A stretch of 64,000 nt of DNA. It comes from Nemertoderma westbladi. Its lineage: Eukaryota > Xenacoelomorpha > Nemertodermatida > Nemertodermatidae. The stretch's first letter is position 1. Each line of letters opens with the position of its first letter. Below are positions 23,940 to 36,117 of this stretch, piece by piece. The stretch covers positions 1-64,000 of the forward strand of contig JAUCBJ010007186.1 of NCBI GenBank assembly GCA_032718475.1, in the 5' to 3' direction. A program made the position numbers and the translations under genes. The notes under the pieces are model-generated. The model ran no database searches. It was given only the letters and a program-made list of their open reading frames with translations, and was not told the DNA's origin.

Positions 23940-24335
23940 GACATACCGGTATTTACTATTTACAATAGGCTTATTATATTTATTTCTATAAATTTTAGGT
24001 TGAAATCATACCGGTATTCTGTAATTAATTCTAGTCTGTAATTATACTTATATATATACACTATAAGTGTAAACTGCATACCGGTATTTACGATAGGCCT
24101 ATTATCTTTATTTCTATAAATTTAGGCTGAAATTATACCGGTACTTGTAATTAATTCTAGTCCAGAATTATATATACTACAAACTGTAAGCTGTATACCG
24201 GTATTCCGATAGGCCTATTATATATTTATATATATTTGTGCTAAAATTATACCGGTATTCTGTGATAAACCTAGTCTGTAATAATAGTTATATATACTAT
24301 AAGCATACCGGTATTCTAATATATTATATATATCA
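23940..24335. repeat. ~120-bp tandem units rich in ACCGGT/TAGGCCTA palindromes (BEL1)
   Basis: Three units each contain ATACCGGTATT, a TAGGCCTATTAT block and a TAATTCTAGTC block, just before the gag start. BEL2 has about two units (44628-44880). Confidence 0.75.
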
Positions 24336-24449
24336 CGCTACACTGAGTAGCAGTACCGGTAATTAATTACTAGGCTAGCAGTTAATACTGAGTTACTAGA
24401 CTTGCTCAGACTGTAATACAGCAGTAGACATTCAACTGTACACATAAGC

Positions 24450-27400
24450 ATGTCTGACGCAAAGCAGAACCTGTCAGACAGTCTACTAGATACAACCGAG
24501 AGCGAAGTGACAGCAGAGAAACCGCATAAGAGGGATGCCATTGACATCTATCTGTCAGACTATCAACGTTTTTTAGGTAATGACGAGTTGAGGAGAAGGT
24601 TAGAGGGACTTAGCCCTAATAGTGAAGGAACCAAGCTTGTGTTGGATGCCATCGATGTGGAAATGAGGGCTGCGAATCAGGCTAAATTTGATGATCAACT
24701 CCGCCTGACACGAGTCCAAGAAGAACAAGTAAAGAAAAAACGTATAGAAGACAGAAAGGCAGCGGCAGTAGCAGCAGCAGTGGCAGCTGCAGAAGCAGAA
24801 ACAAAAGCGGCAGCGGCAGTGGCAGCGGCAGAGACAAAAGCGGCAGCGGCAGTGGCAGCGGCAGAGGCAAAAGCAGCAGTCTGGCAGTAGCAGCAGCAAA
24901 GGCAGAGGCCGAAGCGGAAAGAAAAGCGGCACTGGCAACAGCAGAGGCAGTAGCAGAAGCCGAACGGAGAGCGACTGAAGAAACCACCCAATTAGAATTT
25001 GAAAACATTCAGGAGAATCAAGACTGCATAAATAAACAGTTAACAGCTAGTAATATGCAGATGATGAATCGATCTACTCCCAAACGACAGGGATATACAT
25101 CATCTGAGGAAGGCGATACCACCGACACTGAAGGCGGAGGAAATCGATCCCGCCTAAGCAGACGTAAAAGAACATTCCACCGTCAGAAATTGCCTGATTT
25201 GCCTCCAGCTGTTAGAAGGCAACTAAATAACACCAACTTAGAGAGTACAGAACCCACAGACCAAATAATTACAATAGAAAGACTCCCTACTATAGTAGAT
25301 GAGCCTGAAATAAGTAGGCCTGTTCTTGAAATCACCCCTTCGGTAATAGATACACCTGTGCTCCCTGAAGCTACCTATAAATTCCCTCTGCATAGCACTA
25401 AGCTACCTGTGCCCCGTAGAACTGCCCAGGAGACAGTTCAGGTCCTGGACCCCGAGCGAAATATTCCAAATTTGTCGCCCGTTGTCCCTCGTCTGCCCGC
25501 TACGACGTTGGCGGATCCCGTTTCGGCGGTTGATTGGGTAGACGAGAGACGGCGGTGGATGGATATTCTCCTCGGAGAGATGAAGGAGAATCGGATACGC
25601 TCCTCCCAACAGGTCCGAGAGTTGGAAGGGACTGTCCAACATTTAAAGGGAACAGTGAGGGAAAGTAAGTTAGAGTTGCAAGAAGTGCAGCAAAATATCG
25701 CGCTAGAGCGCGATAAATTAGTAAATTTACAAAAGGGTATACCACCACCCCCTGTAACAATGTGTCAACCTGTTAGGTCTGAAGTATCGCATGCGCAAGG
25801 TGTGGAACCTACACGCATATATACTGCTAGCGAAATAGAAACTCCTATAGTGAACCCTATTAAGGGTAATTATAAACCTGTTGATAATGATATCTCATCT
25901 AGACTTGATAATAATCCGAGAAACTTATATACCGATAATTCTCTATTCAATAATGCGATGGCTCAAGAAAGTTTTACACGCCAAATGGCTAGAACCGAAG
26001 CCCGACAAGCGGTAAAGGTTGGAGAGATCGTCAAGTTCAATGGAGATGAGATGAAATGGTTACCTTTTAATGAATATTACAAAGATAACATACAGAACTC
26101 TGTACTATCTAATGGAGAGAAACTTAGATTCCTCATCGAGTGCTTGGAAGGATCTCCCAAGTTAATGGCGTTAAAGTTTATTGGACATCCAGACGGATTA
26201 AGACAAGTTTGGGATACACTAAACATCAGGTATGGTAATAGGACTAACATAGCTAGGTATTTATATGCGAAATTAATGGCGCCCCGAAAGTTTCTTAGCA
26301 GCGGGATTATAGAGTTTTCCGATGAGATTCAGGAGATCTGTAGACAACTAGATTGGTTAGGTAAGTCTCATGAATACCAGAATTCTATGGTTGTAGGAGC
26401 CTTAGCATCTACTTTGCCCAAGGGTGGAGTAGGTACACGCTGGGACAAGAAGGTGTTATATATGATGGAACAACAACGACGAGACCCTACCATGACTGAT
26501 CTCATGTCATTCTTAGATAGAGAAGTGAAATTACAGCTCCTAAGGCAGTCCAGAGAGAAGACATTGGAAAACAAGGTAAGTGAGAAACCCGTTTCTAGGA
26601 GAAGGGTAACACCAGTATGTTATACCGACGACGGTGAAAGCCAAACTTCTCAAGGAGAGGACAGCGGGAAAGACACTGACAGATCTTATTATGTCAATAA
26701 AATGCCTAAAGATCAGGTAAGTAAATCCGAGTCTCGACCCAATGACAGAAGGGAACCGGTACAAAAAACCCTTCCTACGTCTCCTAAAGGAATTCAGGTG
26801 AGAAAGCCCGAGGAAAGAACAAGTGTGCACCACATAGCACAGGTTAAAGTAAGTAACATCAAGCCGAAATGTGTGCTGTGCGACGGGCCCCACCGTTTAA
26901 ATGCGTGTGATAAATTCCTGAGGAAATCACTAAAGGATAGACGTGAAGTCATGTGGGATAAGCGGTTGTGTTATAATTGCCTCAGACGAGGACACCAACG
27001 GCGAACCTGTTACTCCGACGCAAGGTGTGCAAAGTGCGGCGCAAAACATCATATCTTGTTGCACACGGAATTCGAACGAAACAGCCCGAGTCAGGTAAGT
27101 GAGTCCGAACTACATGTCCAATTCAGTGATGTGAACGACACTGATCAATCTGAGATGGAAGGATTCTATACGGACGAGTTCTCCGACGAAAACGAATCCT
27201 GTTACTTAATAAACACCACCGCAGTGTATCGAGCACTCATGCATGAGAAAGACACAGACAGCGACCTTACCTTAACTACTTCCGATCAACAACCATCTTG
27301 GAAAGCGCCAACTTCCAATATAAGAATCCGAGAATTTCCTGTAGTCCAGTTACGGGTCCACGGACCTCAGAAGAGCTATATAGTGAACGCCCTCCTGGAC

Positions 27401-28616
27401 TCCGGTAGCACAGGAACATTCATCGATAAAGAACTAGCCGAAGTCATCTTTGCTGGACAACCCAAGTTCCGAACCAAGCTAAACATGTCAGGGATCATGC
27501 AGGTTTGGAATTCTACTGTAGCTGCCGACTATTATATAGGTGAGTTGTCCACTCCACAGGATAAACTAGGAGAATACAGTATAAGGTCAGTAAAAATGGT
27601 GGCAATAAAGAACTTCGCTACCACCCAAGGGGAACCTTATAATTGGGACGAAGATGATCATGCCCAACAACTTAACATCCCTAGATTCGACACCGATTAT
27701 CCTGGAGTACAAATATTAATCGGTCAAAACGCGCATGAGGCGCTGGAGACATTGGAGAAACAACCTGCTCAACCGCAACCACTTCAGACCTATGCGGTAA
27801 GAACTAGAGTAGGTTGGTACCTTACTGGACCTTCCCGTAGAATGCTCAGGGAAAGACTGCTTCAAGATTGCGTCTGCCAGGTGAGTGAATGGGAAGACGA
27901 TACTAGTGAGGGAGACGAACCAACTGAGGGAACACCACACTCCTCAGATAATGACAATCTTAACTCCAATGTAGATCAATGGAGATATTGCCCCAAGACG
28001 ATGAATACAACTGACATCGCTTCCAGAGGAGCAACTCCTCAAGAACTGACAGATACTACAGACCGGTTAGGTGAACCCGACTTCCTGAGTAAGGAGGATG
28101 AATGGTCTCCCCATCTTACTCCGACTGAGATTAGACCAGCCAAGGGAGCGGAGAAAGTCAAACCTAAAACCCGGACGGGTGGATCGGAGTTATTTGAACC
28201 CGGGATAGATCTGTATTCTGTCTGTATTACATATTGCCAGGGACGACGCCGTGGATCTGGACCTCCCCACCGCGAGTGGATCCTTCATGAAGATCAGAGA
28301 GAGCGATTGGAGCTCTGGAACATCAGACGTCTCGCAGGGACTCTCACCTCTCCTGCAGGGAGCGACGGACCACTATAGCTCCTGGAATCAGCTTTGTAAG
28401 GCCGTCGTGTACTTAGAGCGATGTTTCTATCGTCACTATTCCAGGACGAAGAGGAAACCTGGAATTGTATTCGGGATGCAGCGACTCAATCACCCAGTCG
28501 GTCGTTTGTGCTTACCGGAAGGGAATGGAGGACTTTCCGGAAACTGTGGAAGGCAAGATTCTCTTCCCACGACCACCTCCCTAATCCTTCAAACATCTAG
28601 GGACTCCATAACGTAA
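24450..28616 (+). pseudogene. BEL1 gag-protease remnant with in-frame loss of RT/RNase H and integrase
   Basis: The start ATG is at 24450. A short N-terminal part ends in an Ala/Glu/Lys repeat, where the frame breaks near 24880. A long frame (25055-28378) then carries a DUF1759-like Gag domain (about 26010-26380), two cysteine knuckle blocks (about 26870-27065) and the protease motif LLDSGSTGTFIDKE (about 27390). About 1.8 kb covering RT and RNase H is missing relative to BEL2, joined in frame at about 27960. Near 28215 the frame shifts. The last frame (28251-28616) lacks about 1.4 kb of integrase, again joined in frame, and retains the C-terminal tail. The N-terminal ~290 residues of BEL2 Gag are also absent. 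It cannot make its own RT or integrase. Confidence 0.88.
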
Positions 28617-30273
28617 CAACATATGGAGTGGGTGTGTGACTCTATTATTTTATATTATTTTATTATTTTTATATTTCTGTATGTATTACTATGTAATTTT
28701 ATTATAATCGTTTTCTTTAATTTTATTCAGTAGAATGTTATTTTAGCGATTATTTAGTAGATTAGTGCAATATATATTCGCGTTTATTATTTAATTACTT
28801 ATATTATATTTAGTGAGACGGCGAAGAAATAATTATTTTTCTCTTTCCTTACTGTCCGTATTATATTATAAATACGTAACTACAGTAAGATGAAATGTCC
28901 GTACTTATTAAAGTACAATAAAGCCACTACTATATTTAAGTATTATTGGTAGGCAGAGTATTAGGAATGCAAAGTTCAGATCCTCGTGTCTCGGCTAAAC
29001 CAAGCTCTGGGTAGACCTTGGAAACGACTTGCCTCTTCACACTGACATTGCTTCGTGCGATATTGCTCTCATACCGTATATTAAATAATACATATAGTAG
29101 CGTGATGTCCCTTTAACAGTAGCGTATAACGCAAAATAAATCTGTTAAACCCTTTGACCATCTGTAATTCTAGTCGATTAAGATATCGCGGCACCCACCG
29201 ATATACTTGAAAGACAAATTCTAGAATCAGTGGTTAACGTCCCCAGACAAGTTCTGGAATAAATCGGTGCCCATCTCAAATTTTAATTATTTAATATTTG
29301 CAAATCTAATAAATCAAAATCTGTAAAATTCAGATCCTTCAACAATTCTAGTCAATTAAGATATCGTAGCATTTACCGATATTCTTAAAAAAGACAATTG
29401 TCATAGAATTAAGGATCTTGTGTCCCTAGACATGTTCTAGAATCAAAATATGTCCATTTAATTATCAAATAATAAAATTTCAGGGAATAAATTTAAATTC
29501 ATGCCTTTTAATGAATTTAATAAATTGCCATTTTTACGCAATTTATAAAGTTCCCAAAATTCCATTAATTAATAGATCAAGGGAGCGGAGATTTATCTTA
29601 TCATGCGTATGAGTGTGTGAAAGTCTCCCAAACATAGTCAATAGCCGATAAAATTCATAAAGTCATGTATAAGACAGAACATTGACTATTAAAGAATACT
29701 ATTAAATAACATCCCAGATCTGTATGCATTGGAATTACCCTAATTCTACCGCTAGCTTTGCATAATGTCACCATAGCAACAACCACGCTAGAATTAGAAT
29801 TGAGTTAAAAGAACAATAGAAAGCTTGTCCCATTGAATAGCATAGGGAATAAATAGCGCACTACTAGTATCCAAGGATACATAATAATACAGTGACATTC
29901 TGGAAGGCATTGACTAACGGACAAATGGCCCGAATGTGTGTAATTTGTGACAAGTTGTGTGTGTGGTATTTGTGAGTTTATAGGTGAATGTTACTGCTAA
30001 AGTGTGTTTACAGTAGCTAGTCGCAATCGTAAAAGTAACCTAACTCTCCAAGGAAAACCTGAAGTACATCTAAGCCTTTGGGACGGACAGTTGAGTGACT
30101 TGTGCCGGTTGTCGTTGTCGTTGTGCGGCTACGTCGTTGGCGAAAGTACAGCGGCGACGACACATCGGCGCTGAGGATCTCGTACTGTCCGGGGGTTGAT
30201 TGGGGTAGGCAGCGACGCCCGCTCGCCTAAATATAAACTCATTATAATATGGATAAACTCATATATAGCAGAT
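28617..30273. other. BEL1 non-coding stretch between pol tail and small ORFs
   Basis: AT-rich and without a recognised gene. It aligns closely with BEL2 53085-54730, including a repeated AATTCTAG-TC-ATTAAGATATCG module (about 29170 and 29346). Confidence 0.7.
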
Positions 30274-31545
30274 ATGACGGAGTTGATAGAAGATGGTCTT
30301 GGTATCGGGGAGCGATATACTCTACTTTTACAAGCGTTTGTTGATAGCTTAATACGCGGCGACGTTAGCCCAACTGCTGCGGAGGACGATGGTCGTTATA
30401 TCGAACCGCCAATGTCCCAAGAGCAGCTCGCGCGAGTTGGACTATAGAAAATTCGCTGCTCGATATACGCAGCGTAATGGTACGTATATGGGCTTCTTAA
30501 CTACTGATCATCCTATCGATTTACACAATACGGCTATATATCCTGCCCAGCGGAGTCGGAACCATAAATTGAAATTCGAATGCGAAAATTATATTCGAAA
30601 TCGGCTCGAAAGAAAAGGCATTAAAGAAACAAATAAACGCGGTAACTCCAACATATATTTGGAATTCTTGATAGAAGCATTGTAACAACAAATAAATATC
30701 ACCCGCGTTTACCCTACCAGACGTGCGTCTTTGGTATTATTACGATAAATGCCCTAGACCCAACTAATAAACGGAAAGACATAAACATCCACGTAAACCG
30801 AAACTTGTTGACGTATCACCTATGCTCACTCGGCTCGAACGATCCTGGAGTAAACCTACGATCAGAGTCCCGGAATACTCGGTCAAACCTCCTCATTCCT
30901 TAGTTGGACCTCAGACCTGCGATCCTGGTGGTGTCGCGGATCCTCGCGGACTGTATTCACTGTTCAAAGATCTAGTGCTACCCTAACAATTAATCGGTAA
31001 CACTCCGACAGTGATTTCTAGCTAGCCGCCCATCTTACCTAGCCGGATTGTGACGCGGACACCTAATATCACTATCCAACCGTATGGTCGTCCCCGTTTA
31101 ACGCGATACAACCCCTCATCAAGGTGAAGGAGAGCGTTGTACGAAACGAGTTAAACGCTATTCTATAAAGATCAAAAGGGAAACCTGCGTTTGTTCAGAT
31201 AAACGTAAGTTATAACAGTAAGTCCAATCGATAAACGAATTGGCCTTATCTCAATTCGATTGAGAAATCTCGAATCTCTAAGAAGATATCAAGCTTAGAA
31301 AACCCTATTCTCTGCGAGAGTTTTTGATGAACGTATCCAGCTACGAGCGAAGGAAAATCAGCTCGAGGAGAAGCATATAGAAACGGCGGATACCCCGACC
31401 ATAATCCTACACCTTCTGATGCAATCATATTGCACCCTTCACCCATGATTTATAGCCCTCCTAGTAAAGTGGCTCGCCCTAAAGAGAAAAGGACTCTTGC
31501 TAGCCTCAAAAAACTGCGTAAACGCCGTCTGCGTAAGAAAGACTA
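30274..31545 (+). pseudogene. BEL1 versions of the 3' small ORFs (broken)
   Basis: The sequence homologous to the BEL2 small ORFs is present. The first frame (MTELIEDG start at 30274) is broken by a 2-base loss near 30430. The second is shortened by about 60 bp. The third, ending in the basic stretch KKLRKRRLRKKD (31545), stays open over about 65 codons but lacks the ATG used in BEL2 and has stops just upstream. Frame preservation in the basic tail hints at past coding. Confidence 0.5.
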
Positions 31546-31624
31546 ACTGTTTAGAGTATCTTTATATTTTAGAAACTGTGATTTGTTATATTTTATAGAC
31601 TTAAATCCCATTTTCTGGGAGCGG

Positions 31625-32871
31625 TGTAAAAGCTTTTGCGTAATTAGCCGGTTATTATCCCCGTAAAGTACTCTGTGGTTGGTTTACCAGGCATAAAAAG
31701 GCCGTGTCCTTGCTGTACTGGTGTTTTGGAGGACATAAAAGCCATTTCTTCTGTATTTGTACTTTAGAGGACATAATCTGTAATTTCGTGACGTAAAAGG
31801 CTCGATACTCTTGAAAACAGTGTCGCTACCATGACGACGGCTAACGGCTGATATTGCCACGTTGCAACTTTCTGTATCTGCCAATAGAATTTGAGTTAGC
31901 CTTGATTTTGACCTATCACAGAGCTACTGAACTGAAATTTTCCTATCTCACTGCTCTTTCTCTGTGTTGAACGGGAGCTTCGTGGAATAAGGGTAGCTGG
32001 TATTCTTATAGTTATTCTTATCAGTGTTGTTGGTGATTCTAAGCCAGGAAGAACGGCTTTAGAGTATTTTGTGCTTTTCTGCTATAGCCCTACACTAGTA
32101 GGCTTAATTATAAGGACATATATCCGTTATCTGCATACTGCATACTGCAGTACTGCATACACTGCATACTGTGTAACACTGTGCATACTTTTATATTGTT
32201 ATACTGCTATTTACTGTCAGTTCTTCATAATATGGTTGATGAATTATTATATTTGGAATAACGACAAATAACCCCGAAAACCCAATATTCTTGATATACC
32301 GAAGGTAAGAGAGAAGGGTTACAGATAAATGATTGCGACCTATGTTGAGTGGTTTGAAGTGAATCTAATGTTATTTGATAGACCCTACATGATTCGGTCC
32401 GTGTTCCTTTTATATGTGACTAAAATCAGTGAAGATCGGCAGATCAGTGTGCAGTATTGTGCAGCATTGTGTATGAGTGAGACTGATAACGAAGCATTTC
32501 CTAAAGAATGCGCCATATATGTGAATTGTAACTAAGCCATATCGTTGTGAGTAGTTTAAGTCATAACTCTTTTTATATAGATAGAGCGCCACGTCCTAAA
32601 GGAACTGTTAATATTTCCCGAAGGTGAATAATATTGTCAGAGATTATATAATACTGTCAGTCGAATAATACATTAGGCTTACATACAGTAGCAATACGAT
32701 TAAGCTGTCGAAATCAATCTCCCGGGTATATCCAACGGGTGAATGATCGCGCACAGATTGGTTTCAACTAGTGTAGTGAATCAAATACTTGTTAGAGGCT
32801 AAAGCGATTTATTATCTAGAAGACATCCTAATTTGGCGGGTTAAACTGCCAAAGGTCTGAAAGCGCGAACA
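31625..32871 (+). repeat. BEL1 3' LTR (1,247 bp)
   Basis: TG...CA ends. It differs from the 5' LTR by an extra CAGTACTG-type stretch near 32150, a short CAGTA insertion near 32687 and about four substitutions. It is followed by the ACCAG duplication. Confidence 0.92.
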
Positions 32872-32876
32872 ACCAG

Positions 32877-33707
32877 CACTTAAACGACCCACTGCACCAA
32901 CCATTTACAGACTCAAATGACCCACGACTCTCCGAGTTACTGATGCTGGCTAACCAAATCGACTCAATGGATTGCAAAAATAACAACCTTCGCTGTCATA
33001 CTTTTACTATTGATACTGCTAAGGCCATCTCTCATACATTTCGTGGCATTGTACATTTGATTCGCCATTGTCTCAACAATAGTTTTCAATATGTACTCCC
33101 CGGTCAGTTTGCCACCGATCCCCTGGAAAAGACGTTTGGACGGATCCGATAGTCAGCAGGCGGTACTTATTTCATATCTGCAGTCCAGGCAATGCAATAT
33201 TACTCTATACAAAAGACCAAATTAATAACTGCATTGGATCAAGATTTTCTAGATTTTCAATCAACTAGCGGAGCTCATAAATGTGATAACTGTGTTTTCA
33301 TGCTAACCGAAGAGGACGCTGCAGTATTCGATTCCTTGTCAGCCCTTGAGGTTGACGAGTTGGCCTTCGACACAAAGTCTGCTTTGCTATATGTTGCTGG
33401 TTATATACAGCGTTATATTCCCAACGATGATGACGATGACACATACTTTTATGCAATGCAGTTTGGCGGCTTTCTTGGTGAACTAAATCGAGGGAAATTG
33501 GTTACACCATCCGATGCCTTTGTCCAGTTTACATTCTTTGCTTACATCATGTTTATTAGTTTAAACAAGCACAGGCTATGTCGTTTTAGTTTAACCAATA
33601 TTTTTGAAACAATTGCGGATAGTTATTTCGCCCAAGTCGTGCCAAAGGCAGAAAGGAGTGCTGTACCAGACTGTGCAACATATTTCTTAATAATTACAGT
33701 GTATTAG
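32877..33707 (+). pseudogene. P/THAP9-type transposase, C-terminal part
   Basis: Downstream of the BEL1 duplication the frame continues with DPLHQPFTDSNDPRL, then LPGQFATDPLEKTFGRIR, an in-frame TAG (33150-33152), then SAGGTYFISAVQ and ALLYVAGYIQR. The DPLE-x-x-FG-x-x-R-Q segment and the YVAGYI segment are hallmarks of THAP9/P-element transposases. The stop replaces the Gln usually found after the Arg, a single C to T change. Together with 17785-18236 this reads in one frame across the BEL1 insertion, so the P element was already present when BEL1 arrived. Confidence 0.8.
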
Positions 33708-34374
33708 TCACCCCTACAAGCTCTAAGGAAACATCAATTAAAGCAATCAAGTTGTGCTAATGATATGTTTTTCAATTAAAGCAATCAAGTTGTGCTAATG
33801 ATATGTTTTATTTATTGCCATACAGTAAAGTTAATTACGTTAAGTGTGAAGTTATCAGGCTAAGTATAAAGTAAAACCATAAGTGTAAAGTTATCACCCT
33901 AAATTTAAAGTGCTGCTTAACAAAGAAAATTTATAATAAATTTTTATTCTAGGGATGGATGTGATTTTTAAATAAGACCAATTTCAATTAATTATAATCC
34001 AGCAGATTAACAGACAAACTGTAATCAATGACATAAAGTTTAATTAAAGTTTCATAACGTATGCATGCATCCTACGGAAAACGTATTTAATGCATAGTTA
34101 TCAGGTTTTGTGATGATGACACCACCACTAATAGTTATAGGTAGGTTATTACAGGTCGGCCGCCAAGTCAGAATCGTACCTGCACGTTGGCTCGGCCTGT
34201 AATATACAGATATAGTAGGCTATGATCCACGGGTACGGATTTGTGATATTACGTACCAATACTGCAATACCGGTACTGACTGACTGACTTCTGGACATAG
34301 GCTAAATAATTACTAGCATCAGCTTGTTAATGTTACAGCTACAAACAGACAAAGGACAGAAGGAACACAGAACA

Positions 34375-36117
34375 ATGAGTTTCCCTTGGCTAAGAAAATC
34401 TAAACGAGTTTTCCCAGTACCGGAAAGCGATACCGAAACCATGGAATCGCCGGCAATTAATTCACCAAAACGTCGGAGAATAGGTAGAGATGAAAAAACT
34501 AATGAGACAATAAAACAAGAGGAGGTCGGCTTAAATAACGAGTATGGAGCTGTAAGTATGAATGACACGGATGGAACTGTAAGTATAGATGGAACTGTAC
34601 CGGTACCGGTGAGTATGGATGGAACTGAAATGTTAATAAGCAGAACTCAACCACATGTTAATGACATCGAGAGACGCCGTGAAGAGAATCTCCGAATAAA
34701 TCGTGAAGTTCTGGCGGAGTTGGGAATCGGTATCGGGAGTACCACCAGGCCTAATCCTGCAAGTCCTAAACGCAAAAATAAACCGGTTAAATACGAGATC
34801 AAACGGAAGGATTATGTGACGGACCATGTTAGTAGAGAGCCGACGAGGAAGTCTGCCAGACTGCAAGGGAAGCCGGTACGGTCTCCCAGTAGTGCGGGGG
34901 AGACAGAAGGGAATAGAACGGGGGGTTCTAGAACTTACAGTTCCACTGCGGTTGTGGATGTTGTACCTTATAACGTACCTTTACCGGAAGTCATAAAGGC
35001 CGAGTGTCTGGAGGTTTCTTACTTAGCGAAGTTGGTTAAAAAGGAAGTGGATTGGGAGGAGTCGTCAAGGACACTGCAGTCTCTTCTCTCGGAGGCGTCG
35101 TTAGCGGAGGCGTACCAGGTTACTGCGACGGAAGAGCGCGCGGTGGATACAGTGGCACGCATCAGTAGTCTCCGAGTGGAAGAGGAGTGGGTCAGGAAGG
35201 TGGTACCCGGTCGCGTGTTCTCATTGGCTTGGTTGGCGACCAATGAGAAGCCGACTGTGGTCGTCGGCGACAAGTACGGCCATCTGGGTGTCTGGAGCGT
35301 CTCGGACGGGGGTGTATACGTGACGCGGCCGCACAGCGGCGCTATCAACTGCGTGCGGTGTCCCACCGAGAAGCCCGATACGGTGTACACGACGAGTTAC
35401 GACGGAACATTCCGTGAGTTCCGGCTGCGTTCTGGACGGTTCCACCGGATGTACGCGGCGGACGCGTTGGTGACCTGGATGGACCGCGTGGACGCGTCCA
35501 CCGTGCTACTGTCGCAACGGGACGGCTGTGTGACGCGACTCGACTTCCGGGAGGCCTCACGTCCCTCAGTCTGGAACCTGTCCGCCTCCGGATTCCGGTG
35601 TGTTTCTGTCTGTCCGGCCGCCGTCCCCCGCTACTTCGCCACCGCTGGCGTCGACGCCACCGTGCGACTGTTTGACCTCCGCTTCCCCACGAAATCCCTC
35701 GCTACGCTCGGCCATGGCCGCGTCGTTAACTCAGCCTTATTTACGCCGCACTCTGGCGACAACCTACTCACCACCAGCGCCGACGACACCGTTAGGATAT
35801 ACGCCACTAGCGGCGTTATAGCGAACCACACTGCTGCCTCGGTTTCTATGAAACACAACAACTATACCGGCCGATGGCTCACTAAGTTCCGCGCGACTTG
35901 GCATCCCAGACAGACGGATCTCTTCGTTATCGGCTGTCTGGACCGGCCCCGTAGAGTCGAACTCTTTAGCAGTCGGGGAGTTCGATTGGCAAACCTGTTC
36001 GACGAGAATCTCACGACGGTTACCTCCATCAACGAGTTCCATCCCTCCCTAGACTACCTGGTGGGTGGAAACTCGTCTGGTAAACTATTTGTCTGGGGAC
36101 CCCAAACTGGGCGGTAA
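34375..36117 (+). CDS. WDR76: WDR76-like WD40-repeat protein, intronless, ~580 aa
   Basis: This is one open frame without introns. ATG at 34375 (AACAATGAG) has a better start context than the in-frame ATG at 34330. The N-terminal third is charged and has two family marks: an ERRREENLRINREVL helix (residues ~99-113) and PTRKSARLQGK (~156-166). Both are typical of WDR76 and fungal Cmr1, which act in DNA-damage responses; WDR76 also works with CUL4-DDB1. From about residue 277 come WD40 blades, including VGDKYGHLGVW, TSYDGTFREF and VRLFDLRF, a WDxR-like box as in DDB1-binding proteins. The last blade, GGNSSGKLFVW, leads straight to the stop at 36115-36117, inside the first unit of the 33-bp minisatellite. 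No poly-A tail or target duplication was seen to prove retrocopy origin. The start lies about 130 bp after the P-element right terminus. AATAAA signals occur after 37150. Confidence 0.85.
   Translation: MSFPWLRKSKRVFPVPESDTETMESPAINSPKRRRIGRDEKTNETIKQEEVGLNNEYGAVSMNDTDGTVSIDGTVPVPVSMDGTEMLISRTQPHVNDIERRREENLRINREVLAELGIGIGSTTRPNPASPKRKNKPVKYEIKRKDYVTDHVSREPTRKSARLQGKPVRSPSSAGETEGNRTGGSRTYSSTAVVDVVPYNVPLPEVIKAECLEVSYLAKLVKKEVDWEESSRTLQSLLSEASLAEAYQVTATEERAVDTVARISSLRVEEEWVRKVVPGRVFSLAWLATNEKPTVVVGDKYGHLGVWSVSDGGVYVTRPHSGAINCVRCPTEKPDTVYTTSYDGTFREFRLRSGRFHRMYAADALVTWMDRVDASTVLLSQRDGCVTRLDFREASRPSVWNLSASGFRCVSVCPAAVPRYFATAGVDATVRLFDLRFPTKSLATLGHGRVVNSALFTPHSGDNLLTTSADDTVRIYATSGVIANHTAASVSMKHNNYTGRWLTKFRATWHPRQTDLFVIGCLDRPRRVELFSSRGVRLANLFDENLTTVTSINEFHPSLDYLVGGNSSGKLFVWGPQTGR

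Larger units (their letters stand above)
18237..32871 (+). mobile_element. BEL/Pao LTR retrotransposon BEL1 (internally deleted)
   Basis: The two LTRs (18237-19470 and 31625-32871) start TGTAAAAGC and end GCGCGAACA. A 5-bp target duplication, ACCAG, flanks the element (18232-18236 and 32872-32876), which matches BEL/Pao integration. The insertion splits the P transposase without changing its frame. The interior holds a long leader with a 2.6-kb nested insertion, a Gag-protease frame missing RT/RNase H and integrase, and about 3 kb of 3' region with small ORF remnants. The LTRs differ at only a handful of positions, so insertion was recent. No TGG-type primer-binding site directly follows the 5' LTR. 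A purine-rich GGGAGCGG precedes the 3' LTR. Confidence 0.92.
14345..34245 (+). mobile_element. degenerate P/THAP9-type DNA transposon, split by LINE and BEL insertions
   Basis: The coding remnants are a THAP domain (14949-15228), a middle piece (17785-18236) and a C-terminal piece (32872-33707). Inverted repeats enclose them. At the left (about 14507-14568) GCATAGCCTACTAT, CCAACGTGCAG and TTCTGACTTGGCGGCCGA follow each other; at the right (about 34156-34230) the same blocks occur in reverse complement. An outer CA(C/T)AAATCCGTACC match at 14345 and 34245 gives the borders used here. The 8-bp target duplication expected for P elements was not found, so the borders are approximate. The element is dead: it has an internal deletion, a frameshift, a stop and two insertions. 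Confidence 0.7.

Noticed and set aside
24600-25008. Leu/Ala/Cys-rich minus-strand frames over the gag region (also 46062-46369)
   Set aside because: Antisense shadows of the Ala/Glu/Lys triplet repeat in BEL Gag.
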